Of a stretch of 64,000 bases of DNA, positions 10,304-23,300 are shown piece after piece. The stretch lies in NCBI RefSeq assembly GCF_000189635.1, contig NW_002475972.1, forward strand, positions 1-64,000, read 5' to 3'. Origin of the DNA: Tetrahymena thermophila SB210 (lineage: Eukaryota > Ciliophora > Oligohymenophorea > Hymenostomatida > Tetrahymenidae). Numbering within the stretch: the first letter of the stretch is position 1; each line of letters starts with the position of its first letter. The position numbers were made by a program, and so were the translations under genes. Under the pieces are notes generated by a model. That model saw only the letters and a list, made by a program, of their open reading frames with translations, was not told where the DNA came from and did no database searches.

Positions 10304-11566
10304 ATGAGAAATAATAATTAAGCAATTTTAATAGAGGGAGAGGGACGTTACTTACATCCAAATTAAGATCTATTAACAATAATATCTTCCAAATTTTCAT
10401 CAAATAAAATTTAAGAGTCATCTGAAAGAAGGGAAATAACCATTTAGTTATAAAAATTTAGCTCTGATTGTCGTGATAAAGAACAAATATTTTAAAGTTC
10501 ATCATGTGATTAAAAATAAATACCTGCTGAATTAACTGAATAAATATCAAATTAATGTTCTTCTCCTCGTTTCAGCTATGAACTATAACTTCATGAACTT
10601 AAATCTAATCTTTCATATTCTTAAGTTTAGAATAAAAACTTTTAATAAGTTTCATAAGATGAATGTATAGAATTAGAAAACAAATTTAAATAATTTAAAT
10701 AAGATATTATTAAAAAACTAAATAATTATGCTTTAGGTTCTTAAATTGGAAAAGGAGGTGAATCCTTAATTTATGAAGATTAAAATAATCAAGAATAAAT
10801 AATAAAAATAATTTTTTCATCAACAAATGAGTTAATTGAAAATCAAAAGAAAATATTTGCCAAATTAATAAATTTTAAAAAATTTATATAATTGGTTGAA
10901 CACATAAAAATAGATGACAATTTACATATATTTATCCATAAAAAATATTAATAAAGTTTGTGGTAAGAGTTATTACAATTTAACTAAAATGAAAATAAAT
11001 TTACAGATGAAAAATTTATAAAGATAATTTTTGATCTAATCCAAGGATTAATAGATTTGAAAATTAAAGAAATTTTGCATCTAGATATAAAACCTGATAA
11101 CATTTTAATTGATGATAGAGGAAACTATATTTATATCGATTTTGGAATTTCTTAAATTTATGAGAATGGCAAAAATATGGTAGTAAGAGGTATTTCAGAT
11201 AAATATTCATCATATGAATAGAAAAATGATACAAATAATATAAGTTATAAATCTGATGTTTATTCATTAGGAAGAACTCTCTAATAAGTTATAGAAAAAT
11301 TTGAATATCTTAATCCCTAAAGTTAAATCAAAGAATTTGTATAAAAATTTATCAAAAATATTGTTAATAATTAAATGGTCAAAGAAGCAATTCATTAAAG
11401 ATCTGATTGTTAGTTAATTCATTATCTATTCAGTGAATAGTTATTGAATATTTAAGATAAATTAGATCGTACTTTTATTAAGGAAATAGGATTTGAAATT
11501 AATCGCTATCTCAATTTATAAGTAAATAAATATTCGAAATTATAATTCTAAATTTAGTTGAAATGA
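10304..11566 (+). CDS. Protein kinase module of LRR-kinase locus
   Basis: A single exon of 421 codons with the ciliate code, ATG 10304 to TGA 11564-11566. The first ~145 residues are polar and duplicated in the ORF at 9976. The kinase domain follows: IGKGGESLIYE glycine loop, IIKI lysine, HLDIKPDNIL catalytic loop (start at 11078, exactly in frame with the ATG), YIDFGIS, and SYKSDVYSLGRTL for subdomain IX. His, Asp, Lys and Asn of the loop are present and the Arg before Asp is Leu, so this should be an active non-RD kinase. An exon series of leucine-rich repeats starts directly downstream. In Tetrahymena such kinases are often fused to LRRs, so the TGA may be skipped by an intron (a GTAAAT donor is at about 11522) or may end the protein here. 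Confidence 0.75.
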
Positions 11567-11635
11567 ATAACTTTTCTTACAAATAAATTTTAAAAAATAT
11601 TCTTCAAATAATCAATAATAAAACATATTTAAATT

Positions 11636-14600
11636 TTAGCAAATAAAAATTAATTTAATTAAAATTATAAAAGTAAACAGAGATAGTAATTTAACCAAAT
11701 GTTAAAAGATAAATAGAATTATTGAGTATTATTGATGTTTTCTTTTTTTACTTGAAGTAACATTTTTTAAATTTATAAAAGTATTTTTAAAATAAATGTT
11801 TAATATTTTTTAAAGCTTTAATAAAAACATTGAAATAGATGGATTTGCTAATATAATCAAAGAAATATAATTAAATAGTGAATAGCCTACTGAATTAATT
11901 ATTTATTGGGAGTAACTTTAAATCTTTTAATTATTAAATGATAATTTGTTGAACAGATTCATATAAATAAACAAAATAATTTAATTATCTTAGAAAAAAC
12001 ATAATTAAAGAAGATATTGTAGATGACTTTGAGAAATTCATTTAAAAATTCACATAAATAAAAATATATTTTAAGTAATTGTTAAATATTAATTTTAAAC
12101 CAATTTAAAATTATTATAAAAATTATAGCGAGGCAGAATTATACATAGAAAATAAAGAAGGTTTTAAAAACACTTACTAGTATCTAAATCAGCTTAAAAA
12201 TGGTGATTAATTTAATCAAAATTTGAGGTATTTATCTTAATTAACGAATTTTATTTAAAACAATATTTCTTCAATTTTCTTAATTTATTTTTCTATTAAA
12301 TATTTTAAATTTAAATAATTTTTTTATATTTACACTTTAAAAAAAAAGCTTAATTTTTACTTTTAATTCTTTAACTTTTATATTAATTACAAATTTATAT
12401 TTTATTTTTTATTTTGAAATATCATATTAAAAACAAAGTTATTTTATTTGATTTTAAATAAATCTTTACTACATGTAAGTAAGTATGTAAATTATTTTAA
12501 TTTAAATTTCAAAATACAAAAGTTATTTATTAGTTTTTCTTAATTTAATTATTTCATTTATTTAGCCTCGAAATATTGACAAAAAAAAGAGCAGATAATT
12601 TTGAACACAAAATGAAAAATAGCTCAAATTTTGCTTATTTGTATCTTCAATTAAGGTAATATTTTTAAGTTAATATTTCTTTTTATTTCATTGAACATAA
12701 GAAAATCTTCTTATTAATTCAATTTTTGCATTTAATTTCTAGCTTTATAAGTTTAATCTTTTTTATTTATTTATTTATAAAGCGAAGATGAAGAATATTA
12801 AAAGAAAACTAACATTTTTTTAGAAAAATTTAAAAACGTAAGTCATCTTAATCTAAATTTATTGTAATTTTTCTATTTCTTTTTATTCTCTTTGGAAATC
12901 AACTTATTTATTATTTTTTTGTATTTTAAATTTTTTAAAAATAATGATTTTTATTTATATACATACATAGTGTCAAATTATGTTAAATAAATAAATTAAT
13001 TTAATAATTTGTAAATTTAAATTAAGAAATACTTTTAGTTCATTTCCTTTAAAAACATTTATTTATTAAAAATTTTAGCTTCAATAAAATTGATGTTAAT
13101 AAAGTACTCACCTTAACATAATCATTAAAGAAGTGTCAATATTTAACTCAATTAAATTTGAATTTGAAGTAATTTTCTAAATTTTAAATGCTTTTTTTGC
13201 TATTAAATAGTTCTTACAAATGTATTTTGGCTGATTTAAATAATTTATGCAAAAATATTCTTTTTAAAAATTTAATTAATTATTTATTTATTTATTTTTT
13301 AGTAACAATTAAATTTGCTCTGAAGGTATATAATAACTAGCAAGTTTTATAGAAATGAACAAAAGTATAACTAAATTAGATCTACATTTATTGTAAATTT
13401 TAAGCTTTTTTCATAATTAGAAATAATTTATTTAAAATTTATTATTTTAACTAAGTCAAATAAATTTACTTTTATTGTAAATCTTATGTTTTGTATAATT
13501 AAAAATAATTTATTTACAACTTTTTATTTTATTTAATTGATTGGCTAGCTAAATTTATTTTTAATTTTATATTAAATTTTCTATTTAAATAAATAAATTA
13601 TATCTATTAGCTCAAATTAAGTAGGAGAAAGAGGAGTAATATATTTAAATGAAGCTTTAAAAAGAAGTGAAAATATTGCTGAATTGAATCTAGATTTATC
13701 GTAATTTTCTTTATTTATTATTTAATAATAAAAAATAACTACCTAAGAAACTTGTTGAAGCTATTTTTCAATTTCTTTATCTTTTATTTAATATTAAATA
13801 TATTTTATTTATTTATTTTTTTTAGTTTTAATAGAAGAGCTAAATAAGCAGGAATAAGTATAGGATAAGGTCTATAAAAATATAAAAATATTGTTAAGCT
13901 GACTCTCAATTTTCAGTAATTAATTTTCTTTATTTTTTTTACTTCTCTAAAAAAAATAAATCATTTTAATTAATTTATCTTAATTAAATGTATTTATTTT
14001 TTAAATATCTTTTTTGTTAGGCATTATCATCAGATTTTATTAATTAATATTAAATTAGTAAAATTGAAATTGGGTATGAAGGAATATGGTATTTAGCAAA
14101 TGGTTTAATAAACTGTTAAAATATTACTCAACTAAATTTAAATATAAGGTAATTATTTTAGCTTTTTCTATAAAAATATTTATTATTTACATAAGTTACT
14201 TTTATTTCTTAAATTTAATTTACCGAAATTATTAACAAATTTTTTATTTTTATTTTCATATTACTTATTTAATTTATTTTAATTTTTTTAAGTTGTTGTG
14301 GTCTTAAAAAAGAAAACTCTAAGGACGCAATCGTTACTCTATTTTAAGGTCTATTAAAGTGTCAAAAAATGACTCACTTAATTCTAAATTTATCGTAATT
14401 TTTTTAATTTTAGACTTTTCTTTTTGTAATATTTTGAGAAATATATTTTAATTATTGGATAATAATTTCCAATTAAATTAGTTTTTTGAAAACTTACTTT
14501 TTTTTATTATCTTTATTTTAGTTTAAATAAAATTCGTGATGAAGATTTTGTAAATGAAGAACTAAATGTTGAATAAAATAAAAAACTTACTTATTTAAAT

Positions 14601-15570
14601 CTAGAATATTGGTAATTGCTAATTAAATTTTGGTTATTTTTAAGATTTTTTTTTCTATTATTATAATTTTTATTTTTATCTATTTTCTATTTATAAATTT
14701 TCAATCTAATATTTTTATTTTTTGATTTTAGTAGTGGTAATGTTGGGCCTTTTGGATTAAAATATATTGCAAAATTTATTGAAAAATATGATAAACTTCA
14801 ATAACTCGATCTAGCTTTTAGGTAAATTTCTTAATTTCATTTTTTGCTTTAATTTAATAGAGATTATCTAATATTTTTTAAAGGAACATAATTTAAGTTT
14901 TTAAATTTATTTTTATTTCCTAAATCTCCTTCAAATATTTAATTTTTTAGAAATAATGAGATAAATGATGATGGGATTTAGTTTTTAGGAAGTGTTGTAG
15001 AAAATTGTTAAAATATTTCTAAATTAAGTCTAAATTTAAAGTAACAATTAAATTTTTTAAATATTTATATTTACATCAATTTATTTTAACAAAAATATTG
15101 TAAATCTTTTTTGTTTTCTATTTTAATTATAAAATTATTTAATTATCAAATTTTATTAGTGACAATAATCGAATTACAAAATATCGAGCATAGAAAATAC
15201 AATATTCTTTAGAAAATTGCTAAAGAATTACTTAATTGAAGTTAGAGTTTTGGTAATTTTTAATCTTTATTTTTATAAGAATAAATTCATTTTTTCTAAT
15301 TAATTAAATAATTAATTTTATTTTTAATAAATTTAATATAGAAGGAGTAAATAACTTATTAAATGTTTTAGATAGCAATAAATTTATATCCAAGTTAGAT
15401 CTTGATATAGGGTAATTATTCCTTTTTATTTATATTATATTAATAAAATAATTTATTGTTATTATTAAAAAAAAAAAGCATATCAGTGAAGTATTGGAGT
15501 AGTAAAAGATGCATTCTACTCTTTGAATTATTTCAAAGAATATTTCCTTTGAATTAAATTTTAGAGTAAT
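11636..15570 (+). CDS. Leucine-rich-repeat (RNI-like) exon series
   Basis: About 18 short exons, mostly coding for one repeat each, separated by 150-300 bp AT-rich introns that start GTAA. Typical exons read FNKIDVNKVLTLTQSLKK then CQYLTQLNLNLK (about 13078-13168), NNEINDDGIQFLGSVVEN then CQNISKLSLNLK (about 14950-15041), and DNNRITKYRAQKIQYSLEN then CQRITQLKLEFW (about 15160-15250). The pattern matches ribonuclease-inhibitor-like LRRs, which form a curved solenoid for protein binding. The last exon (about 15478-15565) has an in-frame TGA at 15524-15526 just before its NISFELNFR end. This is most likely the C-terminal part of the kinase starting at 10304, but it could be a separate gene. Exon ends are approximate. 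Confidence 0.65.
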
Positions 15571-16726
15571 TATTTTTTTTTGTTTTTTTCATCTGTATAA
15601 ACCCTTAAAAGAAACTTATTTTAATTCTTTTGCATTTAGTTTTTTTAAATTATTTATTAGATTAATTAAATATTTATTACAATTTTATTTTATTAGTAAA
15701 ATAAAATCAGTTCTGACAAAATGAAAAACAAATTTTATTATTTATATTAAAAAATGTATAACTTTAATCTTCATATTTCTATTGCTAAAAAATATTAAAT
15801 AGTTTATTTCGTCATTTATATATTGTATAACATAGTAAAGTTAATAATAGATTCTTCTTTCATTTAATCTTATTAGCAGATCTATATTATTTATTTTTTA
15901 GACAAGAGTCTTAATTAAAAAAAAATGATCATTTATTTAAAGGTTCTAAAAATATTGGGGGATGTATTTTTTTCAAAATCATCAAAATTTTTTTTGAAAA
16001 TTGATTTTAAAAAATGTATGTACTTTAACTACTAGAATTTCTTCAGCATATGACTACCCATCTTTCATTCTTACTATATTTTTAAGAATAAGTTTTTAAT
16101 AAAAATATTAAGATTTAATTATGAGTGTTAGTTAGATTAAGTTTTTTGTTATATGTCTTCCTTAAAACAAATTTATTTCTTAATTTATATTTAATAATTA
16201 TAAAATTTTTTTTGTTATTTTTATCTAAAATTCATTTGAAATAAAAGTAAATTAATTTTTTAATATACAATTTCAAAAATTGCTGTTCAATACTTAAAAA
16301 AAAATAAATGATATAACAGAAAATATTTTTCGACGATCTAGAAAAAGTAATTATTTATTTTTTATTAATTCTGTTTAAATTTATTTTTAATAATAAAAAA
16401 AGTTTTTAAACTCTTCAATTTAATCTCATTAGATCCTCCATATTGATATTTAGAAGAAGTATATTTAATTTATTAATATTAATTTTGTTATTATTAATAT
16501 TTTTTTATCTTTAATTTTCAAGTTATTTGCAAATTATTTTTCTAATAGAAATTATAATCTAAATATATTAATTTTATTTTTACAAATATTTTTTTGATTA
16601 TTTTAACTTAATTTTCACCAAATTTTTATTTTGATAAAAAATTATTAATTTTTTATAATATGATACTTTTTCTTCATTTTTCTTTCTAACTAAAGAATTT
16701 ACTTATTATGTTTTCTTCAATATTTA
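15571..16726. other. Stretch without recognisable LRR exons
   Basis: About 1.15 kb of T-rich DNA between the older LRR exons and the homogeneous array. I see no repeat consensus in any frame. It is either one long intron or the spacer between two genes. Confidence 0.5.
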
Positions 16727-17772
16727 AAAAGGGGAAATTAAATTGGTGCAATTGGTGCATCTGACTTAGGCTCAGGTTTAGGAAAGTGCACTAATCTAAC
16801 ATATTTGTAACTTGAATTTGGGTAAAAACAGTTTATTTGTTTTGGATTGTGATATTTTTATATTTAAAAACGAATTTAAAACAATATATCTAACTCTTTT
16901 AATTTTTTTACTAACTTTTTGTTAGATTTATTTTTCTTTTTTTCTTTGTTAATTTAATCATTTCTTTATTTTCAACTTTTCTTTTTATTACTAATTCATG
17001 AATTTAGTTCTTTTTATCTCATATTTTCTTTCATTATTTCTTTCTATAAAATGAAATACATATTTTTATTCAATATTTAAAAAGTGGTAATTATATTGGT
17101 GACTAAGGTGTATCAAGCTTAGGTTTTGGTTTAGAAAAGTGTACTAATCTCTAAAATTTGACACTTTGTCTTTAGTAAAATCTATTTATTTGTTTTAAAT
17201 TGTGATAATTTTTAATATAAATTAATATAATAGAATACAATTATTCTTTTAATTAATTTATTTATTAGCTTTTTATTTAATTTATTATTATTATTGTTAT
17301 TATTAGGCATATTTTTTTTTGTTTTTTTTTTCATTTGTTAATTTAATTCATTTTTAATTTTCAAATTTTTCTTTTGTTATTTATTAATTCATTTCTTTTT
17401 ATTTTATTTTTTTTCATTTTCTCCTTCTAATTAATTAATTATTGATTTTTTCTTTAATATTTAAAAAGTTATAATTAAATTGGCCCAATTGGTGCAGCAG
17501 GATTAGGTTGTGGTTTAGGAAAGTGCAGTAATCTCTAAAATTTGACACTAGATCTAAAGTAAATACGGTTTATATGTTTTGGATTGNNNNNNNNNNNNNN
17601 NNNNNNNNNNNNNNNNNNNNNNNNNNNNNNNNNNNNNNNNNNNNNNNNNNNNNNNNNNNNNNNNNNNNNNNNNNNNNNNNNNNNNNTGATAAAACTAACT
17701 TTTTTAGTTTATTTATTCTTTAGCAGTTTATTTGATTTATTTTTCTTTTTTTTATAATTATTCTGATTTTTT

Positions 17773-17808
<36 letters not shown>

Positions 17809-20098
17809 TCATTCTTTCTTTCTTTCTTTCTTTGCTTCTTTGTTAATTTAATTAATTTTTTCATTTTCAACTTTTTTTTTATTGTCAATTAATTTATTTC
17901 TTATTATTTCATTTTTTTTCTTCAATTTTTCATTCTAATTAACTAATTAAATATCAATTTTTACTTCGATATTTAAAAAGTTACAACTTAATAAGTAGCG
18001 AAGGTGCATCAGGCTTAGGTTCTGGCATAGGAGAGTGTTCTAATCTCTTAAATTTGGCTCTTTATCTTTAGTAAAAATAGTTTATTTATATATTTATTTA
18101 TTTTGAATTATTATAATTTTTAATTTAAAAATGAATTTTAAACAATTTTATACTTTAATTTATTTTTTAGCTTTTTATTTGATTTATTTTTCTTTATTTT
18201 ATTCAGTTTTTTTTTCTTTTTCTTTAATTTAATTCTATTTTTAATTTTCAATTTATTTTTACCTATTTCATTTTATTTCTTTATTTTTTCCTTTTAATTA
18301 ACTATTTAATTTTTCTTTCATATTTAAAAAGTGGTAATAAAATTGGTGCAACTGGTTCATCAGGCTTAGCTTTTGGTATAGGAAAGTGCACTAATCTATA
18401 AAATTTGAACCTTAATTATGGGTAGAAATAGTTTATTTGTTTTAGATTATAATAAAACTTTTATATAAAATAGAGTTTAAAACAATATTACTTTTTTAAT
18501 TTATTTATTTATTTATTAGCTTTTTATTCATTTTTTTATTTTAATCAATTAATTTATTTCTACTTATTTCTTATTTCAAAAATTTTTTTTTCATTTTTCT
18601 ACTAACTTTCTAATGACTGACTATATTTTTTTTCTTCTATACTTAAATAGTGAGAATAAAATTGGTGATGAAGGTACATAAGGTTTATGTTCTGCTTTAG
18701 AAAAATGCACTAATCTCTCAAATTTGAAACTTAATCTTCTGTAAATTTATTTACTTTTTATTGTAATAATTTTTAATATAAAAATGAATTTAAAACAACA
18801 CAACTAATTCTTTTAATTTATTTATTAGCTTTTTTTTGATTTATTTTTATTTTGTTTTTATCCCACTTGTGTTTTTCTTTTTTAATTTAAATCATTTTTT
18901 CATTTTCAAATTTTGCTTCTCATATTAATTGATTAACTTATTTATTAAAATTTCATTTTTTTCTTCTTTTTTTCATTCTAACAAACTAAGTAACTAATTA
19001 ATTAACTCTTTATTTTTTCTTCTATATTTAAAAAGTTGGAATCAAATTGGTGGATCAGTCATAGGTTCTTGTTTAGGATAGTGCCCTAATCTATCGAATT
19101 TGACACTTGATTTTAGGTAATAACATATTATTTGTTTTGAGTTTCCATATTATAAAATATAAAAATGAATTCAAAACAATTTAACTCTTTAATTTATTTT
19201 TTAGCTTTTTAATTAATTTATTTTTCTTTTTCATTTATTAAGCTTGTGTTTTTTTTTTAATTTTACTGATTTTTAATTTTCTATTTTTTTTATTACTAAT
19301 TAATTAATTAATTTCTTTTTATTTCATATTTTCCTTCTAACTCTAATTATCTATATAGTCATTCTTCTATATTAAAAAGTTACAATTAAATTGGTGATGA
19401 AGGTGCATCAGGTTTAGGCCATGGTTTAAGAAATTGCACTAATCTGTCAAATTTGATACTTAATCTTTGGTAAAAACAGTTTATTTGTTTTTGAATATTC
19501 TTTTTTTATTTTATTTTGCTTGATTCTTTTTATGTTTTTCTTACTTTATTAATTTGAATCATTTTTTTTAGCTTTACTTTATAATTAATTAATTTCTTAT
19601 TATTTGATATTTTTTCTTAATTTTTTTCCCTCTAGCTAATTAATTAACTCTTAATTTTTTTCTTCAATATTTAAAAAGTAGCAATAAAATAGGTGCTATT
19701 GGTTTATCAGTCTTAGGTTCTAGTTTAGGAAAGTGCACTAAACTCTCAAATTTGACACTTAATCTTAAGTAAAAACAGTTTATTTGTTTTTGACTGTGAT
19801 ATTTTATAATATAAAAATGAATTTAAAACAATATATCTAACGATTTTAATTTATTTATTAGCTTTTTATTTGATTTACTTTTACTTTTATTGCGCTAACG
19901 TTTTTTTAATTTATTGATTTAAACTATAATATTTTTCTATTTAATTTTTTTTAGTAATTTACACTAACATATACTAAAAGGTACAGCTATCTCAATATCA
20001 ATATATTAAATTAATTTGAAGCAAGGTGTCATAAATCATAAAGATTAGTTGTCTTAAAAATAAATTATTTATGATAAACAAATAGTGAAAAAAGGATG
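16727..20098 (+). CDS. Array of nine near-identical LRR exon units
   Basis: Nine exons with the consensus SxNKIGxxGASGLGxGLGK then CTNLSNLTLNL start near 16727, 17086, 17468, 17972, 18330, 18648, 19033, 19375 and 19676. Every one is free of TGA, and several Gln residues are TAA or TAG. The introns are similar too (a GTAAAAACAGTTTATTTGTTTT start, then AAAAATGAATTTAAAACAA), so whole units of about 300-385 bp were duplicated. The unit at 19033 lacks a few codons. A probable terminal exon begins near 19963 and reaches TGA at about 20098. This may be the 3' part of the kinase-LRR gene or a separate LRR gene lacking a visible first exon. The 17468-17972 interval contains the assembly gap. Confidence 0.65.
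17587..17686. other. Assembly gap (100 N)
   Basis: Exactly 100 N, a conventional scaffold gap of unknown true size. It sits in the intron between the third and fourth LRR array units, next to a TTTC microsatellite, so more units could be missing here. Confidence 0.99.
17770..17832. repeat. (TTTC)n simple repeat in LRR intron
   Basis: About fifteen TTTC units with a single interruption (CATTC), in the intron immediately right of the gap. Confidence 0.95.
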
Positions 20099-20336
20099 AA
20101 CAAAAATAAAAATATTTGAATAATTTAAAATAATAATTTTTATTTTATATTCATACAATCTTATATAACAAGTATATACTTAAACAAAATTACATAATTA
20201 TTTATTTGTCTATAAATTTTAATTTCTTGGAAATTTTAATTATTCATGTGATTTTTATATACTTTTAATCAAAAAATTAGTAAGATTTAAGGTATTTATT
20301 CAAAAATATCTAGATTAATCAAATAAAGTAATATTT

Positions 20337-23300
20337 TCAAACATATTTTATTTTTTAAAATAATATTTTATGTAGAGTAAGTATTGTTTTTTTGCAGTTC
20401 TTATCCTAAAATTTACAATGAATATATATTTATATACACTAACTAAAATAATCTTCATATTTACTACTTTTTGATATACAAACCTTTTACTTTACAATCA
20501 GGATTAAATCAAAACACAAAAATCTAAATATTAATTAGCATTTTTTTACAATTATACCTAGAAGTAGATTGAAGGAATTAAATGTTATATTAAATATTTT
20601 CAACTTAAGATTGATATAACTTTCTTTTAATTTCATTAAATGTGATCTATTTACATTTCTACCAATCTTTTCATTTTCTTTAAATGTTATTTTAGGTTTG
20701 ATTATTTTTGGAAGTAAAAGCATTCCCTATAATAAATATTTGTTTATATTTTTTAATAATTAATATAATCAGAAAATTATAATAAGCTTAAATTAATTAG
20801 TGTCAAATTCATAATAATATATTTCTATCTGATATAAATAAATTACTTTAGATTCATTTTCAAAAAATATATTTTTTGACAATTTTATAAGTTTTTTCCA
20901 ATATTTTTTAAGCCTTCTAAATCCATTTCAGTTTGGCTATTAAAAATAAAACAAGTTTTGATTAGCTTTAAAACTATCAAATAAAAGATTATTAATTTTA
21001 AAAATTTTTAATGAATTTATAGAAACCTTTACAAAAACTTTAATTATTTAATTACTTTGTTCGTTTTATTTTGAATTAAATAGTTTAAATTAATTAATTG
21101 CTAAAATAATTACGCAAAATCAAGATTTAAATATGAAATGTTCTTACACTTTTTCAAACTATTTCCTATATATCTTGTTCCTTCTTCTATAACATCTATC
21201 TTACTATTAAAATATTTATATTTAACTATTTTAAAAAATTTTTAATATCAAAAATTACAAAAGATTGAGATTTAAACTAGAAATTTTATGGAGCTTTTCA
21301 ACGCTTTCTCCTATAATCCTAGCTCCATCTGCAAGAAGAGAATTCTAACTGCAAGTTTTTTAATTTTTATTTTCATAAAGATAGAAAAAATGTTTTAAAA
21401 TGATTATAATATAGAACCATTTTTCTTTTTTTTGCAATTAATTATTAAAAAAATAAAATTTAATATAAATCTACGTTAAGCTAAGATTTAAATTAGTTAT
21501 CTTTTAGCATTTTGCGATTCCATTTGAAATATTTTTAACTGATTCTTCATTGAGTTAATTTTACCTAAAAATCAAAAAATTAATAAATAAATAAATACAA
21601 TTTTTTAAATTAAATTTAAGAAAATGGTGAATAAATACCATATTGTTTATAATTTTAATAATCTAAGAATTTTTATTTAATTAAAATCTAAATTTAAAAA
21701 TTTTTCAAATAAATTTTGCTCACAAATTTTAATATCCACTTTTTAAGAGATATTCTACATTGTTATTATAATTATTATCAATATTGAGTCGAAAATTAAT
21801 AATCTTACTAATTTGAAAAAATATATTTTGGAAAACAAAATTACTCGAGGTTGAGACTCAAATAAGATAAGTTTTGATACATTTGTAAATTAATACCTAT
21901 ATTGTTTGCCATTCTAATGCCAATTTCGTTATTTCTAAATAAAATAAAAGCAAATTCAAAAATAGTTAACAAAAAAATATATTAATATGAAATTATTAAT
22001 TTTATAATTTGTTATTTAAATATTAATTAAAATTTAAATGTTTTCAAATCTTAAAAAAATTATTTTATTACGAAAAATCAATGTTCAAATTTTTGAGTTT
22101 TGTTTCTACATTTGTGTTTGTTTCCAAAATAGTTTCTTCTCCATCCTCTTAGATGCTATTATTACTTTTAATACAAATTTAATATATCCTTTGTTGTTTA
22201 ACTAATCTTAGAAAATAAATATTCCAAATAAAAATTACCTCAATTAGAGATTTAAAATTTCTAGATTTTAGCATTTTTGCAAGCTATTTAGAATTTTTTT
22301 TGCTCCTTCTGCTTTGATATTGTTGTTGCTTTAATTTTAATATAATTGCAAAATTTAAACTTCTTAATTGATTTTTTTAGTTAAAAATGGTTAATAAAAA
22401 TTAATATAACTTAATCAATTAATCTTAATAAAAAATATATAATATAAAACAAATACCTTAGATTTAAGCTTAAAAATACTATATTTTACAATCTTTAGAA
22501 GCTTTTTCCTATGATTATCGATCCTTCTTTATTAAGGTTATTGTCACTTTATATTAAAATAGTTATTTATGTAATATGAAAATAAATTAAATGGCTAATT
22601 ATAATATAATTATAAAATATTTGTGAAATTTTTCTTTTAATTTTTAATGAAATTAAGCTTTTAAAAGCAATAGCCAGTAATATTACTTAAAATTCAGATT
22701 CAAAGTAGAAATGTTTCGACATCTTTCTAAATAAATTAGAATTGATTAAGCTCCATCTGCACAAATTTTATTGAGGCTATAAAATTATATATTAATTAAT
22801 CTTTAAATGCTCAAAATAAGTTTAATTAAAAAATAAAAAATGATGTTATAATGCCTCTTTATCAAAATTATTATTTTTAAAAATATAATATTGACTAGAC
22901 TGAAAGAATTTACCCCAGATTAATTTCTAATTGTGTAATTTGTTGACATTTTTCTAAAATAGTACCAATATGCTTTGCTGCTTTTGCACAAATCTTATTC
23001 TTACTTAAAAAATAAATGAGATAAAGAATTAAATTTTACTTACTGTGTAAAAGCTTCTTATTAGTAAATATAAAAAATTGTAAATTTTATTTAAAACTTA
23101 GATTTTAATTTTTCAAAAACTTGTAATAGAAATTTACTACTTATTCACTTATCAGGTTTAATACGGTATACATAATTTTTTAATGCTAATTACTTGATGA
23201 AAAAAATAATAAATTTCTAAGAAACTTACAATAAATTAAGGTTCAAGGATGTAATATTTTAACACTTTGAAATACCAGTACAAATATATTTGGCTCCTTC

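Noticed and set aside
11064-11267. Short minus-strand standard-code ORF across the kinase catalytic loop
   Set aside because: Antisense shadow of the plus-strand kinase exon, whose HLDIKPDN and DFG motifs are unambiguous.
15524-15526. TGA read as Cys or selenocysteine in the LRR exon
   Set aside because: The position aligns with a hydrophobic or Glu position of the repeat and not with its Cys, and I see no reason to invoke recoding. TGA acts as a good stop at the ends of the other genes.
16727-19775. Regularly spaced repeats as a CRISPR array
   Set aside because: Units are 300-385 bp, code for LRRs and have intron-like spacers in a eukaryotic genome, so this is exon duplication.
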